A stretch of 64,000 nucleotides of DNA from Methylocystis rosea. Its GTDB lineage: Bacteria > Pseudomonadota > Alphaproteobacteria > Rhizobiales > Beijerinckiaceae. Shown piece after piece: positions 48,356 through 57,505 of this stretch (the first letter of the stretch is position 1; each line of letters starts with the position of its first letter). The stretch lies in NCBI RefSeq assembly GCF_003855495.1, contig NZ_CP034086.1, positions 806,001 to 870,000 on the forward strand, given 5' to 3'. Under the pieces are notes generated by a model. It was not told where the DNA came from. It was given only the letters and a program-made list of their open reading frames with translations, and ran no database searches. The position numbers and the translations under genes are program-made.

Positions 48356-49465
48356 ATGCAGGCGGCGAGGATCACCGTTGGCGCGGTCCTGTTTCCGGCG
48401 CTGGCGCTGGGGCTGGCCGGGGTTTTTTTGTTCGGCGAGCGCTGGATCTCGAAAATTCCAGCGTCCATCGATTTTATGCCGTCGACTCTCGCGGCGGTCT
48501 TGTTGATCGGGGCCGTCTTCGCCGCCTTGCAACACGCCGAAATTCTCGGCGCCAAGACGGGCGAACCCTATGGCACGCTCGTCCTCACCATCGCCGTAAC
48601 ATTTATCGAGGTCGCGATCATGGCCTCGATGATCGAACATGGCGACGAGGATCCGACCGAAGCGCGCGAGGCGGTGTTCTCCGCAATCATCATCGTTTGC
48701 AACGGCCTCGTCGGCCTCTGCCTCCTGCTCGGCGGCTTCCGTCATCACGAGCAGGAACTCCAGCCGATGGCGACAAGCGCCTATCTCGCCATCCTGATCG
48801 CTCTTTCCGTTCTTACGCTCATTCTGCCTGATTATACGACGTCGAGCTACGGACCTACTCTGTCTACAACTCAGCTCATTTTCGTCAGCGTTCTGTCGGT
48901 GCTGCTCTACGGCGCATTTCTTTTCATTCAGACCGTGCGGCACCGGTCCTATTTTATCGACGTGCATGTCGCGGCCGTGGGCCACGGCGAGGCGAAGCCT
49001 TCGCGCGCGGTGACGATATTCGCAGTTGTGGGACTGGGCGCCAGCCTGCTTGGCGTCTCGCTTCTCGCGGAGCGTGTCATTCCCGGTCTTGAAGAGGCGC
49101 TTCGCTGGGGGGGCGTCGACGACGTGAACCGGGTGACCGGCGCGGCTGTGGCGATGCTGGTCCTGCTTCCAGAATCCATGAATTCCATCCGCGCCGCGAC
49201 CCGTAACGCGCTTCAGACAAGTTTGAATGGCGCGCTCGGCTCCGTCGTCGCGACGATCGGGCTCACGGTTCCCGCCGTAGCGCTGTTGAGCGTCGCCACG
49301 AACCGGGAGATCGTCTTCGGTCTCGAAAAACGCGACACCGTCTTGCTGCTGCTGACATTGCTGCTGAGCGTTGTAAGCTTCGGCGCCGGCCGCACGAATC
49401 TGATGACCGGGCTGGTGCATCTCGTCGTTTTTGCGACATATATTTTTCTGTTGTTCGTCCCCTAA
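48356..49465 (+). CDS. ChaA-like calcium/cation:proton antiporter
   Basis: A 369-residue CaCA-family membrane protein. The two inverted repeats carry the acidic ion-binding motifs GEPYGTLVLTIAVTFIEVAI and LLPESMNSIRAATRNALQTS, and there are ten or eleven hydrophobic segments. ChaA exchanges Ca2+ or Na+/K+ for protons. It is divergent from uvrC, with 179 bases between them in which I see no convincing riboswitch, and has a GST gene 20 bases downstream. Confidence 0.9.
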   Translation: MQAARITVGAVLFPALALGLAGVFLFGERWISKIPASIDFMPSTLAAVLLIGAVFAALQHAEILGAKTGEPYGTLVLTIAVTFIEVAIMASMIEHGDEDPTEAREAVFSAIIIVCNGLVGLCLLLGGFRHHEQELQPMATSAYLAILIALSVLTLILPDYTTSSYGPTLSTTQLIFVSVLSVLLYGAFLFIQTVRHRSYFIDVHVAAVGHGEAKPSRAVTIFAVVGLGASLLGVSLLAERVIPGLEEALRWGGVDDVNRVTGAAVAMLVLLPESMNSIRAATRNALQTSLNGALGSVVATIGLTVPAVALLSVATNREIVFGLEKRDTVLLLLTLLLSVVSFGAGRTNLMTGLVHLVVFATYIFLLFVP

Positions 49466-49485
49466 TCTTCACGCAAAGAGCGCCA

Positions 49486-50127
49486 ATGAACGACGACAAT
49501 CCGATCCTATATTACGCGCCGCGCACACGCGCCTCTAGCGTGCTGACTCTGCTTGAGGAACTCGACGTTCCCTACGAGCTGCGCGTGTTGAATTTCCAGC
49601 TTGGCGAACAACGCAAGCCGGAATACCTCGCCGTCAATCCGCTCGGAAAAGTGCCGGCCATCGTTCACAATGGCGCGCTTGTGACGGAGCTTGGCGCGAT
49701 TTTCATCTATCTTGCCGACGCCTTTCCACAGAAAGGTCTCGCGCCGGCGATTGGCGACGCCTTACGCGGGCCTTACCTGCGCTGGCTCGTGTTCTACGGG
49801 TCGGCGTTCGAGCCGGCGATCGTCGATCGTTCGATGAAGCGCGAGCCGGCGCCCGCAAGCAGAAGTCCCTACGGGGATTTTGATGGCGTCATGGCGCTGA
49901 TCAACGCGCAATTGACGCAAGGCCCTTATCTCTTCGGCGAGCGCTTCACCGCCGCCGACATTCTTTGGGGCGGCGCGCTGCGGTGGACAGTCGGTTTCGG
50001 CCTTGTTCCCGAAAGCGCGCACATCTCCGCCTATGTCGAGCGCGTGACGTCTCGTCCATGCTTTGCGCGCGTCGCCCAGACGGACGAAGCGCTGCTCAAG
50101 ATTCATGAGGCGGCGGCGGGCAAATGA
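49486..50127 (+). CDS. Glutathione S-transferase family protein
   Basis: A 213-residue GST. The thioredoxin-like N-domain (YYAPRTRASSVLTLLEELDVPY; cis-Pro in GKVPAIV; ALVTELGAIFIYLAD) is followed by an all-helical C-domain with GPYLFGERFTAADILWGG. The Ser/Tyr region resembles bacterial beta/theta-like GSTs, and substrate cannot be inferred. It may be co-transcribed with the antiporter gene. A short palindrome follows the stop. Confidence 0.92.
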   Translation: MNDDNPILYYAPRTRASSVLTLLEELDVPYELRVLNFQLGEQRKPEYLAVNPLGKVPAIVHNGALVTELGAIFIYLADAFPQKGLAPAIGDALRGPYLRWLVFYGSAFEPAIVDRSMKREPAPASRSPYGDFDGVMALINAQLTQGPYLFGERFTAADILWGGALRWTVGFGLVPESAHISAYVERVTSRPCFARVAQTDEALLKIHEAAAGK

Positions 50128-50134
50128 GGCGTCT

Positions 50135-50157
50135 TCCCTCTCCCATCGGGAGAGGGA
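50135..50157. repeat. Solo copy of the CCCTCTCCC palindrome
   Basis: TCCCTCTCCC and GGGAGAGGGA pair perfectly around a three-base loop. It is the same half-unit as in the composite elements at 33634, 52764 and 60531, here alone between the convergent GST and ung genes. It may act as a bidirectional terminator, though no T tract is present. Confidence 0.65.
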
Positions 50158-50185
50158 TCGCGCACGACTTTTGCGCGCTCGAACT

Positions 50186-50854
50186 TCACCAATCGATCGG
50201 CGTTTCCGCGTGTGCGATCAGGTAATCATTCGCCTTCGAGAAATGCTTGCAGCCGAAAAAGCCATTGTTCGCCGAAAGCGGCGACGGATGCGCGCATTCG
50301 AGCACGAGATGTTTGCGCCGATCGATGCTCGCGCCCTTGCGCCGGGCGTAGGCGCCCCACAGCATGAACACAACGCCTTCGCGTTCGCGCGACAGCGCGT
50401 GAATGGCGGCGTCGGTGAATTGCTCCCAGCCCTTGTTCTGGTGCGAGCCGGCGGCGTTCTCGCGTACGGTGAGCGTGGCGTTGAGGAGCAGCACGCCCTG
50501 GCGCGCCCAGCGCGAAAGATCGGGATCGCGCGAAACCGGACGGCCGAGATCGGCTTCGATTTCCTTGAAGATGTTCTGCAGCGAAGGCGGCGGCGGCGTG
50601 TTGGCGCCCACGGCGAAGCAAAGGCCGCAGGCCTGCCCGGCGCCGTGATAGGGATCTTGCCCCAGAATGACGGCTTTCACCGTGTCGAATGGACACTCGT
50701 CGAAGGCGCGAAAAATCTGCGACGCCGGCGGATAGATCCGGCCCGCGACATATTCGCCGCGGACAAATTCCCGCAGCGCGTGGAAATAGGGCTGGTCGAA
50801 TTCCGCAGCGAGATGTTTGCGCCAGCTTTCTTCGATGCGGACGGGTTTGGTCAT
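50186..50854 (-). CDS. ung: Uracil-DNA glycosylase (family 1)
   Basis: Removes uracil from DNA. It has 222 residues with the catalytic water-activating motif VILGQDPYHGAGQACGLCF, the LLLNATLTVREN segment and the minor-groove loop ECAHPSPLSANNGFFG, all intact. The start overlaps the stop of a HepT-like remnant by four bases (ATGA), so ung is the last gene of a three-gene run. Confidence 0.97.
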   Translation of the reverse strand: MTKPVRIEESWRKHLAAEFDQPYFHALREFVRGEYVAGRIYPPASQIFRAFDECPFDTVKAVILGQDPYHGAGQACGLCFAVGANTPPPPSLQNIFKEIEADLGRPVSRDPDLSRWARQGVLLLNATLTVRENAAGSHQNKGWEQFTDAAIHALSREREGVVFMLWGAYARRKGASIDRRKHLVLECAHPSPLSANNGFFGCKHFSKANDYLIAHAETPIDW

Positions 50855-51036
50855 TTTGAAGGGCCGGTCGTATCGAATTTATTCCGAATGCGCGCAATCG
50901 CCTCTTTGAGTTTCGGCAATTCATCGACCACCACATTCCATATGATTTGATCGGATAGCCCTTGATATTCGTGACGCAGTACATTGCCGATAGCGCGAAC
51001 GCTCCGCCATGGGATGTTTGGCTGCGTCGCCTTCAA
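50851..51036 (-). pseudogene. N-terminally truncated HepT-like (HEPN/DUF86) toxin remnant
   Basis: From a TTG at 51036 there are 61 residues: LKATQPNIPWRSVRAIGNVLRHEYQ is the C-terminal half of DUF86/HEPN proteins, including the (R)xxxGNxLRHEY RNase motif, and IIWNVVVDELPKLKEAIARI ends it. The first half of the usual 110-residue domain is missing; upstream is the MntA-like gene, which is full length. The TTG start overlaps the partner's stop by four bases, so it may still be translated. HEPN/MNT pairs are type VII toxin-antitoxin systems. Confidence 0.75.
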
Positions 51037-51329
51037 AAAACGCGGACCGCCGATTTCTCGATCGCATGGCGCAGACGAGGATGCAGGCCGTCCCGAGTGG
51101 TCAAATCCACCGCAGTCTTCAACTCATCCTCGAGAAAAAGTTTAATGCCGACAAGATCAAATGCGTTGAATCGGCTGGCGGGATCATAGTCGATGAAAAG
51201 ATCGAGATCGCTATCCGCCGCCGCTTCATCGCGCGCGGCGGAGCCAAAGAGGAACAACGATGTCGCGCCGCGCGCCTTGATGGCCGGCGCGTATTCCTGC
51301 AATCGTGTGATCGCTTCGACACGTTTCAT
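51033..51329 (-). CDS. MntA-like minimal nucleotidyltransferase antitoxin
   Basis: A 98-residue MNT protein with LFLFGSAARDEAAADSDLDLFID, giving the GSxxR...SDxDL nucleotidyltransferase core. In MntA/HepT systems this enzyme AMPylates and neutralises the HEPN toxin. It looks complete (normal end RLRHAIEKSAVRVF). Its partner downstream is truncated, so the system is probably decaying. Confidence 0.9.
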   Translation of the reverse strand: MKRVEAITRLQEYAPAIKARGATSLFLFGSAARDEAAADSDLDLFIDYDPASRFNAFDLVGIKLFLEDELKTAVDLTTRDGLHPRLRHAIEKSAVRVF

Positions 51330-51361
51330 AAAGGCAGTCTAATCGAAAAGCGCGCCTATGC

Positions 51362-52681
51362 TCAATCCTGCAGCGGGCCCCACGCGGGATCGCTCGCATA
51401 GCCTGGCGTCGGGACCTGAGTCTCCGAACGACCGAAGACGTCGACCATGTGGATTTTCGGTCCGCCGCCGCCCGAAGAGTCGCGGAAGAACATCAGGAAG
51501 AGACCGTTTGGCGCCCAGGTCGGACCTTCATTGTGAAAGCCCTCGGTAAGAATGCGCTCGCCGGAACCGTCAATCTTCATGACGCCGATCGAGAAGTTGC
51601 CGCCGTTCTGCTTGGTGAAGGCGATGTAGTCGCCCTTCGGCGACCAGACCGGCGTCGAATAGCGCCCGCCGCCGAATGAAATGCGCTTTGCATCGCCGCC
51701 ATGCGCGCCCATGACGTATATCTGCTGCGAACCGCCGCGATCGCTCTCGAAGACGATGCGCGCGCCGTCAGGCGAGTAGGAGGGCGCGGTGTCGATGGCG
51801 CCGGTGTCGGTCAAGCGCATCGTCGTGCGCGAGCGCAGATCCATCGTGTAAAGATTGGTCGTCGAGCCCTGCGCCAGCGACATGATGATCTTCTGTCCGT
51901 CGGGCGAGAACCGCGGCGAGAAGGTCATGCCCGGAAAATTGCCGACCACTTCGCGCTGGCTGTTCTCGATATTCATCAACAGGACTTTCGGGTCGCCGTC
52001 GGCGCCAAACGACATGTAGGTGACGTCGAGCGAATTGGGCGAAAAACGCGGCGTGACGACGAGTTCGTCGCCGCGCGTCAGATAGCGCACATTCGCGCCG
52101 TCCTGATCCATCATGGCGAGGCGCTTGCGGCGCCTGTCCTTTGAGCCGGTTTCATCGACGAAGACGACGCGCGTGTCGAAAAAACCTTTCTCGCCAGTGA
52201 TGCGGGAGAAAACGGCGTCAGAGAGAAGATGTGCGACGCGCCGCATATTGGCGGCCTCGGTGACATATTGCTGGCCCGCGACTTGTTCGCCCGTCGTCAC
52301 GTCAAAGAGTCGGAACTCCGTCTTCAGCCTGCCGTCGCCGGCGCGTTGGGAGCGACCTGTGAGGACAAATTGCGCGTTCACCGCCTTGAAGGCGGCGAGA
52401 TAGGGGGCGCCGTCCGGCGGCGCGGCGTTCGCGGGCAGGGCGCCCGGGTCGATCGGATTCAAGAACACCGAGCGCTTGAAGTTGTTGAGCGTCACGGAGG
52501 TCACGGTGCGCGCGGCGTCGTCGCCGACAAAAGGCGCGACGGCGATATTGACCGGCTGAAAGCCGCCGCCCTTGAGATCGATGATGCGTCCGGCGCGCGC
52601 CAGAGAAGCGGGAAGGAAAGGGGCGAACGTCGCGCCGGCGAGGAGGCCGGCGGCGGCGCGGCGGGTGATGTAGCGTGTCAT
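51362..52681 (-). CDS. tolB: Tol-Pal system protein TolB
   Basis: Periplasmic beta-propeller that links Pal to the Tol inner-membrane complex. It has 439 residues: signal peptide (cleavage near SLARA|GRI), N-terminal domain to about 170, then a six-bladed propeller with repeated F/SPDGxxI motifs ([37 protein letters not shown]). It is separated from tolA by a 247-base gap holding a palindromic element. Pal, which normally follows, is not downstream here. Confidence 0.96.
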   Translation of the reverse strand: MTRYITRRAAAGLLAGATFAPFLPASLARAGRIIDLKGGGFQPVNIAVAPFVGDDAARTVTSVTLNNFKRSVFLNPIDPGALPANAAPPDGAPYLAAFKAVNAQFVLTGRSQRAGDGRLKTEFRLFDVTTGEQVAGQQYVTEAANMRRVAHLLSDAVFSRITGEKGFFDTRVVFVDETGSKDRRRKRLAMMDQDGANVRYLTRGDELVVTPRFSPNSLDVTYMSFGADGDPKVLLMNIENSQREVVGNFPGMTFSPRFSPDGQKIIMSLAQGSTTNLYTMDLRSRTTMRLTDTGAIDTAPSYSPDGARIVFESDRGGSQQIYVMGAHGGDAKRISFGGGRYSTPVWSPKGDYIAFTKQNGGNFSIGVMKIDGSGERILTEGFHNEGPTWAPNGLFLMFFRDSSGGGGPKIHMVDVFGRSETQVPTPGYASDPAWGPLQD

Positions 52682-52763
52682 AGGCGATATCTTTCAGGCA
52701 TCGGCGTGAAGAAAGCGTAGCGCATTGCCGCGATGGACGAAGTTGTTGGATGCGGCGTTTCAG

Positions 52764-52897
52764 CCCCCTCCCTGTCCCTCCCCCGCATCGCTTCGCTCGC
52801 GGGAGAGGGGACGGTCACGATCGACGTTTGCGCGAGGCCGATGAAGCAAAGTGTTTGCTCCCTCTCCCGCGAGAGCGGGGGAGGGTTGGGGAGGGGG
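52764..52897. repeat. Composite palindromic element between tolB and tolA
   Basis: The ends are CCCCCTCCCTGTCCCTCCCCC and an inverted GGGAGGGTTGGGGAGGGGG, with inner hairpins CGC...GCGGGAGAGGGGAC and CCCTCTCCCGC/GCGGGGGAGGG around a unique centre of about 60 bases. The element at 60531-60656 shares both ends and layout but not the centre. Confidence 0.8.
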
Positions 52898-52928
52898 TGA
52901 AGCCTTTCGCCACGAACGAACCAGCTCA

Positions 52929-54083
52929 CTAATTCGAATCCTGGAAGCGGATCGTGACTTCGCGTAGAGCCTCTTCGTAGTAGGGCATGAACTCGGGCGG
53001 TATCCGCATCGGGCTGCAGCGGCGCACCGCCTGCATCGCCTGTTCGCCGCGGGCGTGTTCGGTCGGGCTCGCAGAGGCGTTCAGCAGTTTCGGACGCCCT
53101 TCGAGTTCGCCGTCGCGCGAAAGATGGAACTCCACGATCGGCGTATAGGTCTGCCCGCCGAGCGACAATCCGGACGCCCAGCAAGGATAATAGTGATCGT
53201 GGATATAGGCGGCGATGCGCGCCTCCATCGAAGCTGACATCGTTGCCGCCGCTCCCGTTGGCGCGCCGAGCGCCGCCGCCTGCGTCGCTCGGCCGGTCGC
53301 GGCCTTTCGTTGCGGCGCTTCGTGGCTCAGCAATTTCGAGATGCTGGCCGCGTCGAATTTGGACTTCGGCGCATTCTCCTCGCCCGACTTCGGTTTCGAT
53401 TCCTTGACGGCCTTTTCGGCGAGTTCGCCGATCGATGTCTCGGGCTCAGGTTTGTCTTGCTGCTTCTTGCTATCGAGCAGCTTCGCCACCTCGTCGATCT
53501 TGAGCCGTTCTTTCGGCTTCTCCGTCGCCGCCGCGTCCTTTGCCGTGTGGTCCGGCTTCGTGCGGGCGGGCGGCTTTGGCTTCACGACTTCGGCTTCTTC
53601 AGGTTCTTTCTTCTCGGGCTCTTGCTTTTCCGGTGCCGGGGCTGCGGCTTTAGGCTTTGCCGCCGGTTTCGGCTCTGGCTGTTTTTCGATGGGCTTTTGC
53701 GGCGGCTCCGGCTTCGGCGGCAGCGCGGCGGTTCGCTTGGGCGGGGTCGGCGGCGCATCGTCGGCCGTCGGCTGCGGCAGCGGACGCGCGGGCGGCGGCG
53801 GCGTCGCTATGTCCTTCTTCGCCTGTGCGAGCGGCGGCTCGGGCTTCGTCTCGGCTTCCGGCGCGACCTTGTCCACGCGCGGCGTGGGCTTGATCTCTCG
53901 CGCGGTTTTCTCGCCCTTCATGATCTGGGTGAGTTCGCTGTCGGTGACGAGGTCGACCGGAACCGTCTCCACCGCATCATCGAATTTGCGGGCGTCGGAA
54001 AACAGGACGAACGCCGCCAGAAGCAATCCCGCGTGGATCGCCGAGGAGAGGGGAAAACCGGGTTCGGAGCGCGAAATTTTCAC
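52929..54083 (-). CDS. tolA: Cell-envelope integrity protein TolA
   Basis: Bridges the TolQR motor to TolB/Pal across the periplasm. It has 384 residues: one N-terminal membrane helix (LSSAIHAGLLLAAFVLFS, about 14-31), a long Pro/Lys/Glu-rich domain (about 60-270), and a C-terminal TonB/TolA-like domain (about 285-384) with VEFHLSRDGELEGRPKLLNASAS and RCSPMRIPPEFMPYY. The proline/lysine-rich middle is normal for alphaproteobacterial TolA. It lies 11 bases after tolR. Confidence 0.92.
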   Translation of the reverse strand: MKISRSEPGFPLSSAIHAGLLLAAFVLFSDARKFDDAVETVPVDLVTDSELTQIMKGEKTAREIKPTPRVDKVAPEAETKPEPPLAQAKKDIATPPPPARPLPQPTADDAPPTPPKRTAALPPKPEPPQKPIEKQPEPKPAAKPKAAAPAPEKQEPEKKEPEEAEVVKPKPPARTKPDHTAKDAAATEKPKERLKIDEVAKLLDSKKQQDKPEPETSIGELAEKAVKESKPKSGEENAPKSKFDAASISKLLSHEAPQRKAATGRATQAAALGAPTGAAATMSASMEARIAAYIHDHYYPCWASGLSLGGQTYTPIVEFHLSRDGELEGRPKLLNASASPTEHARGEQAMQAVRRCSPMRIPPEFMPYYEEALREVTIRFQDSN

Positions 54084-54094
54084 TTCCGCTCAGC

Positions 54095-54544
54095 TCACTT
54101 CTTCTCCTGCTCCGTCACCAGCGCGACCTTCTTGTAGCCGGCGCTGATGACAAGCGACATCACTTCGGCGACGCGGCCGTAGTTGACCGCCTTGGAGCCG
54201 CGCACATAGATGCGTTCGTCGAATCCCTGCTTCACGGCATCCTTCAGCCTGTCGAGCAGTTGCGTCGTCTCGACCGGCTGATCCATCAGGAACACCTGTC
54301 CCTTCTCGTCGATGGCGATCGAGACCGGCTTCTGATCGATGTTGAGCGCGCCGGCCTTGGTCTGCGGAAGATCGACGGCGACGCCGGTTGCGAGCAGCGG
54401 CGCCGCCACCATGAAGATGATGAGCAGCACCAGCATGACGTCGATGAATGGCGTCATGTTGATTTCGGCCATGGCGCCGTAGCGCGGCACGCCGCGTCGA
54501 CGCCTGCCGCCCTTGCGTCCCGGGGTCGAGAGGGAAGCGCCCAT
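54095..54544 (-). CDS. tolR: Biopolymer transport protein TolR
   Basis: ExbD/TolR family stator subunit, 149 residues. A single helix with the proton-path Asp in [18 protein letters not shown] (the conserved [18 protein letters not shown] motif) is followed by a periplasmic domain. It follows tolQ by nine bases. Confidence 0.96.
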   Translation of the reverse strand: MGASLSTPGRKGGRRRRGVPRYGAMAEINMTPFIDVMLVLLIIFMVAAPLLATGVAVDLPQTKAGALNIDQKPVSIAIDEKGQVFLMDQPVETTQLLDRLKDAVKQGFDERIYVRGSKAVNYGRVAEVMSLVISAGYKKVALVTEQEKK

Positions 54545-54553
54545 GCTCGCTCC

Positions 54554-55297
<744 letters not shown>

Positions 55298-55513
55298 GAT
55301 TTGTCCTTGAGTCGGCAGGCGCTCTGCGGCGGCTTTGGCTGCGACGCCCGGTCTATCGCCCGCAATTTCGCCATTTGTGGGGCTGCGGTGCGTCGCGCAA
55401 CAAACCATAGTGAGGATGCGTTAACAAGCCGTAAGGGTTAAGCAAAGCTTGGAAGGTCAGAAGGGCGGGGTTCTCTAGAGGCGGACTCCGGACTTTTTTG
55501 CTGGGTTTGCGTG

Positions 55514-56383
55514 ATGCGCATTGCGGTTTTTGACGGCCGGCCATTCTGCCGGCGAGAGGATATTTGCAAAATTCTTCAGGCGCTTATCACGCCTGCAGCG
55601 TTTTTTCTTCCCTATTTTCTGCCTCTCTCCTTCGCCGAGCTGTCAGCTTATCTGCTGGCGCTCATCGCCGTGAACGGCTCGGCCAATTATCTGCTGCATT
55701 TGCACGTCCACTACCCCTTCACCACTTCGCCCGCATTCAATCTTCTGCTCGATCTCATGCTCGGCGCGGCGACAGGGATCACCGCCTCGAACTGGCGCAT
55801 CCAGCATGTCTACGGCCACCATTGTGGCCGCGAGACGAAATTTCGCGCGCGGGATTTTGAGATGAGCGCAGCTTTCTCGGGCCGCCGCGCTTTGGCGTTT
55901 TGCTGGCGCTCGATGTGGCCGACGATCGTGGGCCCGTTTCGTGAAGCCTACGAGCAAGGCTTCCTCAAAAACATCAGGGAGCCGATCGATTACCGCTGGG
56001 CCTTCGTGGAGCAGTGCCTCTATCTCACTCTGATCGCCGCGTTATTCGCGTGGCGGCCGTGGCTCACGCTCGGCTTCGTTCTGCCGTGGCATTTCGCCGT
56101 GTTCTTTTTCACGCGGTATGTCGATTTTCTCAATCACTGCGGATGCAAGGAGTCGTCCGGCAATCCTTTTGTTATCGCCAATAACACGACCCATGCGGCG
56201 TTCAACCGCCGCAGCGGAAATTTAGGATTTCATACGGCTCATCATCTTTACCCGCACGCGCATTGGAGCGAATTGCCGACACTGCACCGCGTCATCGATA
56301 AGAATATTCCGCCGCGTCTGGTGACGAGCGTCAACTGGTCGTTCCTGCATTTTCCGCTGCATGTGCTGTGCGGAATTTCATAG
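55514..56383 (+). CDS. Membrane fatty-acid desaturase/hydroxylase-like protein
   Basis: A 289-residue di-iron membrane protein with all three histidine boxes: HLHVHYP (near residue 66), HVYGHHCG and GFHTAHHLYPHAHW. There are four hydrophobic segments. Substrate (acyl chain, carotenoid or other) cannot be told. It may also start at the GTG at 55511. It converges with haoB, nine bases apart, and is divergent from tolQ. A functional link to hydroxylamine oxidation is not evident. Confidence 0.88.
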   Translation: MRIAVFDGRPFCRREDICKILQALITPAAFFLPYFLPLSFAELSAYLLALIAVNGSANYLLHLHVHYPFTTSPAFNLLLDLMLGAATGITASNWRIQHVYGHHCGRETKFRARDFEMSAAFSGRRALAFCWRSMWPTIVGPFREAYEQGFLKNIREPIDYRWAFVEQCLYLTLIAALFAWRPWLTLGFVLPWHFAVFFFTRYVDFLNHCGCKESSGNPFVIANNTTHAAFNRRSGNLGFHTAHHLYPHAHWSELPTLHRVIDKNIPPRLVTSVNWSFLHFPLHVLCGIS

Positions 56384-56392
56384 GGGCAGGGC

Positions 56393-57361
56393 TCACTCAT
56401 TCAGCCGATAAATCCACCATCCCTTGTGCTGATAGACAAGGGAAAATCGCGTCAGCGGCGAGGGCAGGGAGGTGGAGAACGGCAATAGCCGCGCAATCAG
56501 CCTGTCGCCGTCGCTCTTGCGCTGGAAATAGTGCAGCCGCGTCGCGCCGCCCATCGGTTCGACAGCGAAGCCGCTTCCGATCTTTTGATCGTGCATCCAT
56601 TGTTGCGCGGATTTGATGAGGCCGTGCGAAACGCCGGTCGCGGCGAAATCCTTATAGGCGATGGAGAGCTGTTGCGGCCGTGCGGCGGCGAGCATCCACG
56701 CGTCCGAAATGCGCACGGCGACATAGGCGGGCTTGCCGTCCGCAAGCTTCTTCAACGCCTCGCTCGCGCGCGTCTCATCGGACTCGAGCAGCGCGTCCAT
56801 GAAACGCGTGAAGCTGTTCGCTGACGAGGTCGGGACTCCCGCGCTCCATCGCGCGCGCTCCGCCGCCCCCGCAGCCGACCAGGCGGCCGGCAACAGAAGT
56901 CCACGCGCCTCTGCGTCGTCGAGCGGCGCGGCGCGCCCGGCGACAAGCCGGATCGCGCGCGACAAGTCCCACCACGCCAGCACGACGGCGTCCTGCGGCG
57001 TATGTTCGCGAATTGCGGCAAGAACCTTCGCCGCGTCGGCCGCGGAAACTTCTGCGAAGAAGATCGGCTCCGTCACCTGATTGCGCCAAGTGAGCGGCGT
57101 CAGTCGCCCTGCTTCATCGCGCGCGACGACGCCCGTGGCGATGGGGCGGCGCTCGTCCTTCGCCGACACCTCGATCTGCTGGAGGCGCTCGGGCGTGAGT
57201 CCGAAGCCTTCGACATCCTTCGCCGCGTCCGCCGAGATCGGCGCGAGCCGCGTTTCAAACGGCGCGGTGGGATTGAGCCCGGCGTAGATCGCCCAGCCCA
57301 GCAGCGCGAAGCCGGAGACGATGAGGGCGACGCCGGCGATGAGCCGAATGCGGGGAGTCAT
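56393..57361 (-). CDS. haoB: Hydroxylamine oxidation protein HaoB
   Basis: A 322-residue protein with one N-terminal membrane helix (LIAGVALIVSGFALLGWAIYAGL, about 6-28) and a periplasmic domain with LAWWDLSRAIRLVAGRAAP and the terminal VYQHKGWWIYRLNE. The position just downstream of haoA and the wording match HaoB, found with haoA in ammonia oxidisers and methanotrophs. Its function is unproven; it is thought to assist HAO. The start at 57361 (MTPRIRLIAG) is preferred because the upstream frame runs into a repeat element. Confidence 0.85.
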   Translation of the reverse strand: MTPRIRLIAGVALIVSGFALLGWAIYAGLNPTAPFETRLAPISADAAKDVEGFGLTPERLQQIEVSAKDERRPIATGVVARDEAGRLTPLTWRNQVTEPIFFAEVSAADAAKVLAAIREHTPQDAVVLAWWDLSRAIRLVAGRAAPLDDAEARGLLLPAAWSAAGAAERARWSAGVPTSSANSFTRFMDALLESDETRASEALKKLADGKPAYVAVRISDAWMLAAARPQQLSIAYKDFAATGVSHGLIKSAQQWMHDQKIGSGFAVEPMGGATRLHYFQRKSDGDRLIARLLPFSTSLPSPLTRFSLVYQHKGWWIYRLNE

Positions 57362-57397
57362 GCGCGTCCACTGCCAGAGGTCATTGCCGCACCCGAA

Positions 57398-57495
57398 TGT
57401 CATTCCCGCGAAAGCGGGAATCCAGAGCAACAGCCAAATGCTTCGGAGAAGGCCCCCTGGATTCCCGGTCGCGCCTTCGCGCGCCGGGAATGACA
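57398..57495. repeat. Intergenic palindromic repeat between haoA and haoB
   Basis: The outer arms TGTCATTCCCG and CGGGAATGACA are perfect inverses. Inside are the hairpin ATTCCCGCGAAAGCGGGAAT and a second GGATTCCCG...CGCGCGCCGGGAAT. This is the common proteobacterial CATTCCCGCGAAAGCGGGAATCC repeat type. Confidence 0.85.
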
Positions 57496-57505
57496 GGCGA
57501 ACCGT

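Noticed and set aside
53215..54147. Plus-strand frames rich in Gly/Ser/Phe opposite tolA
   Set aside because: They are the complement of the Pro/Lys/Ala-rich middle of TolA and carry no independent coding evidence.
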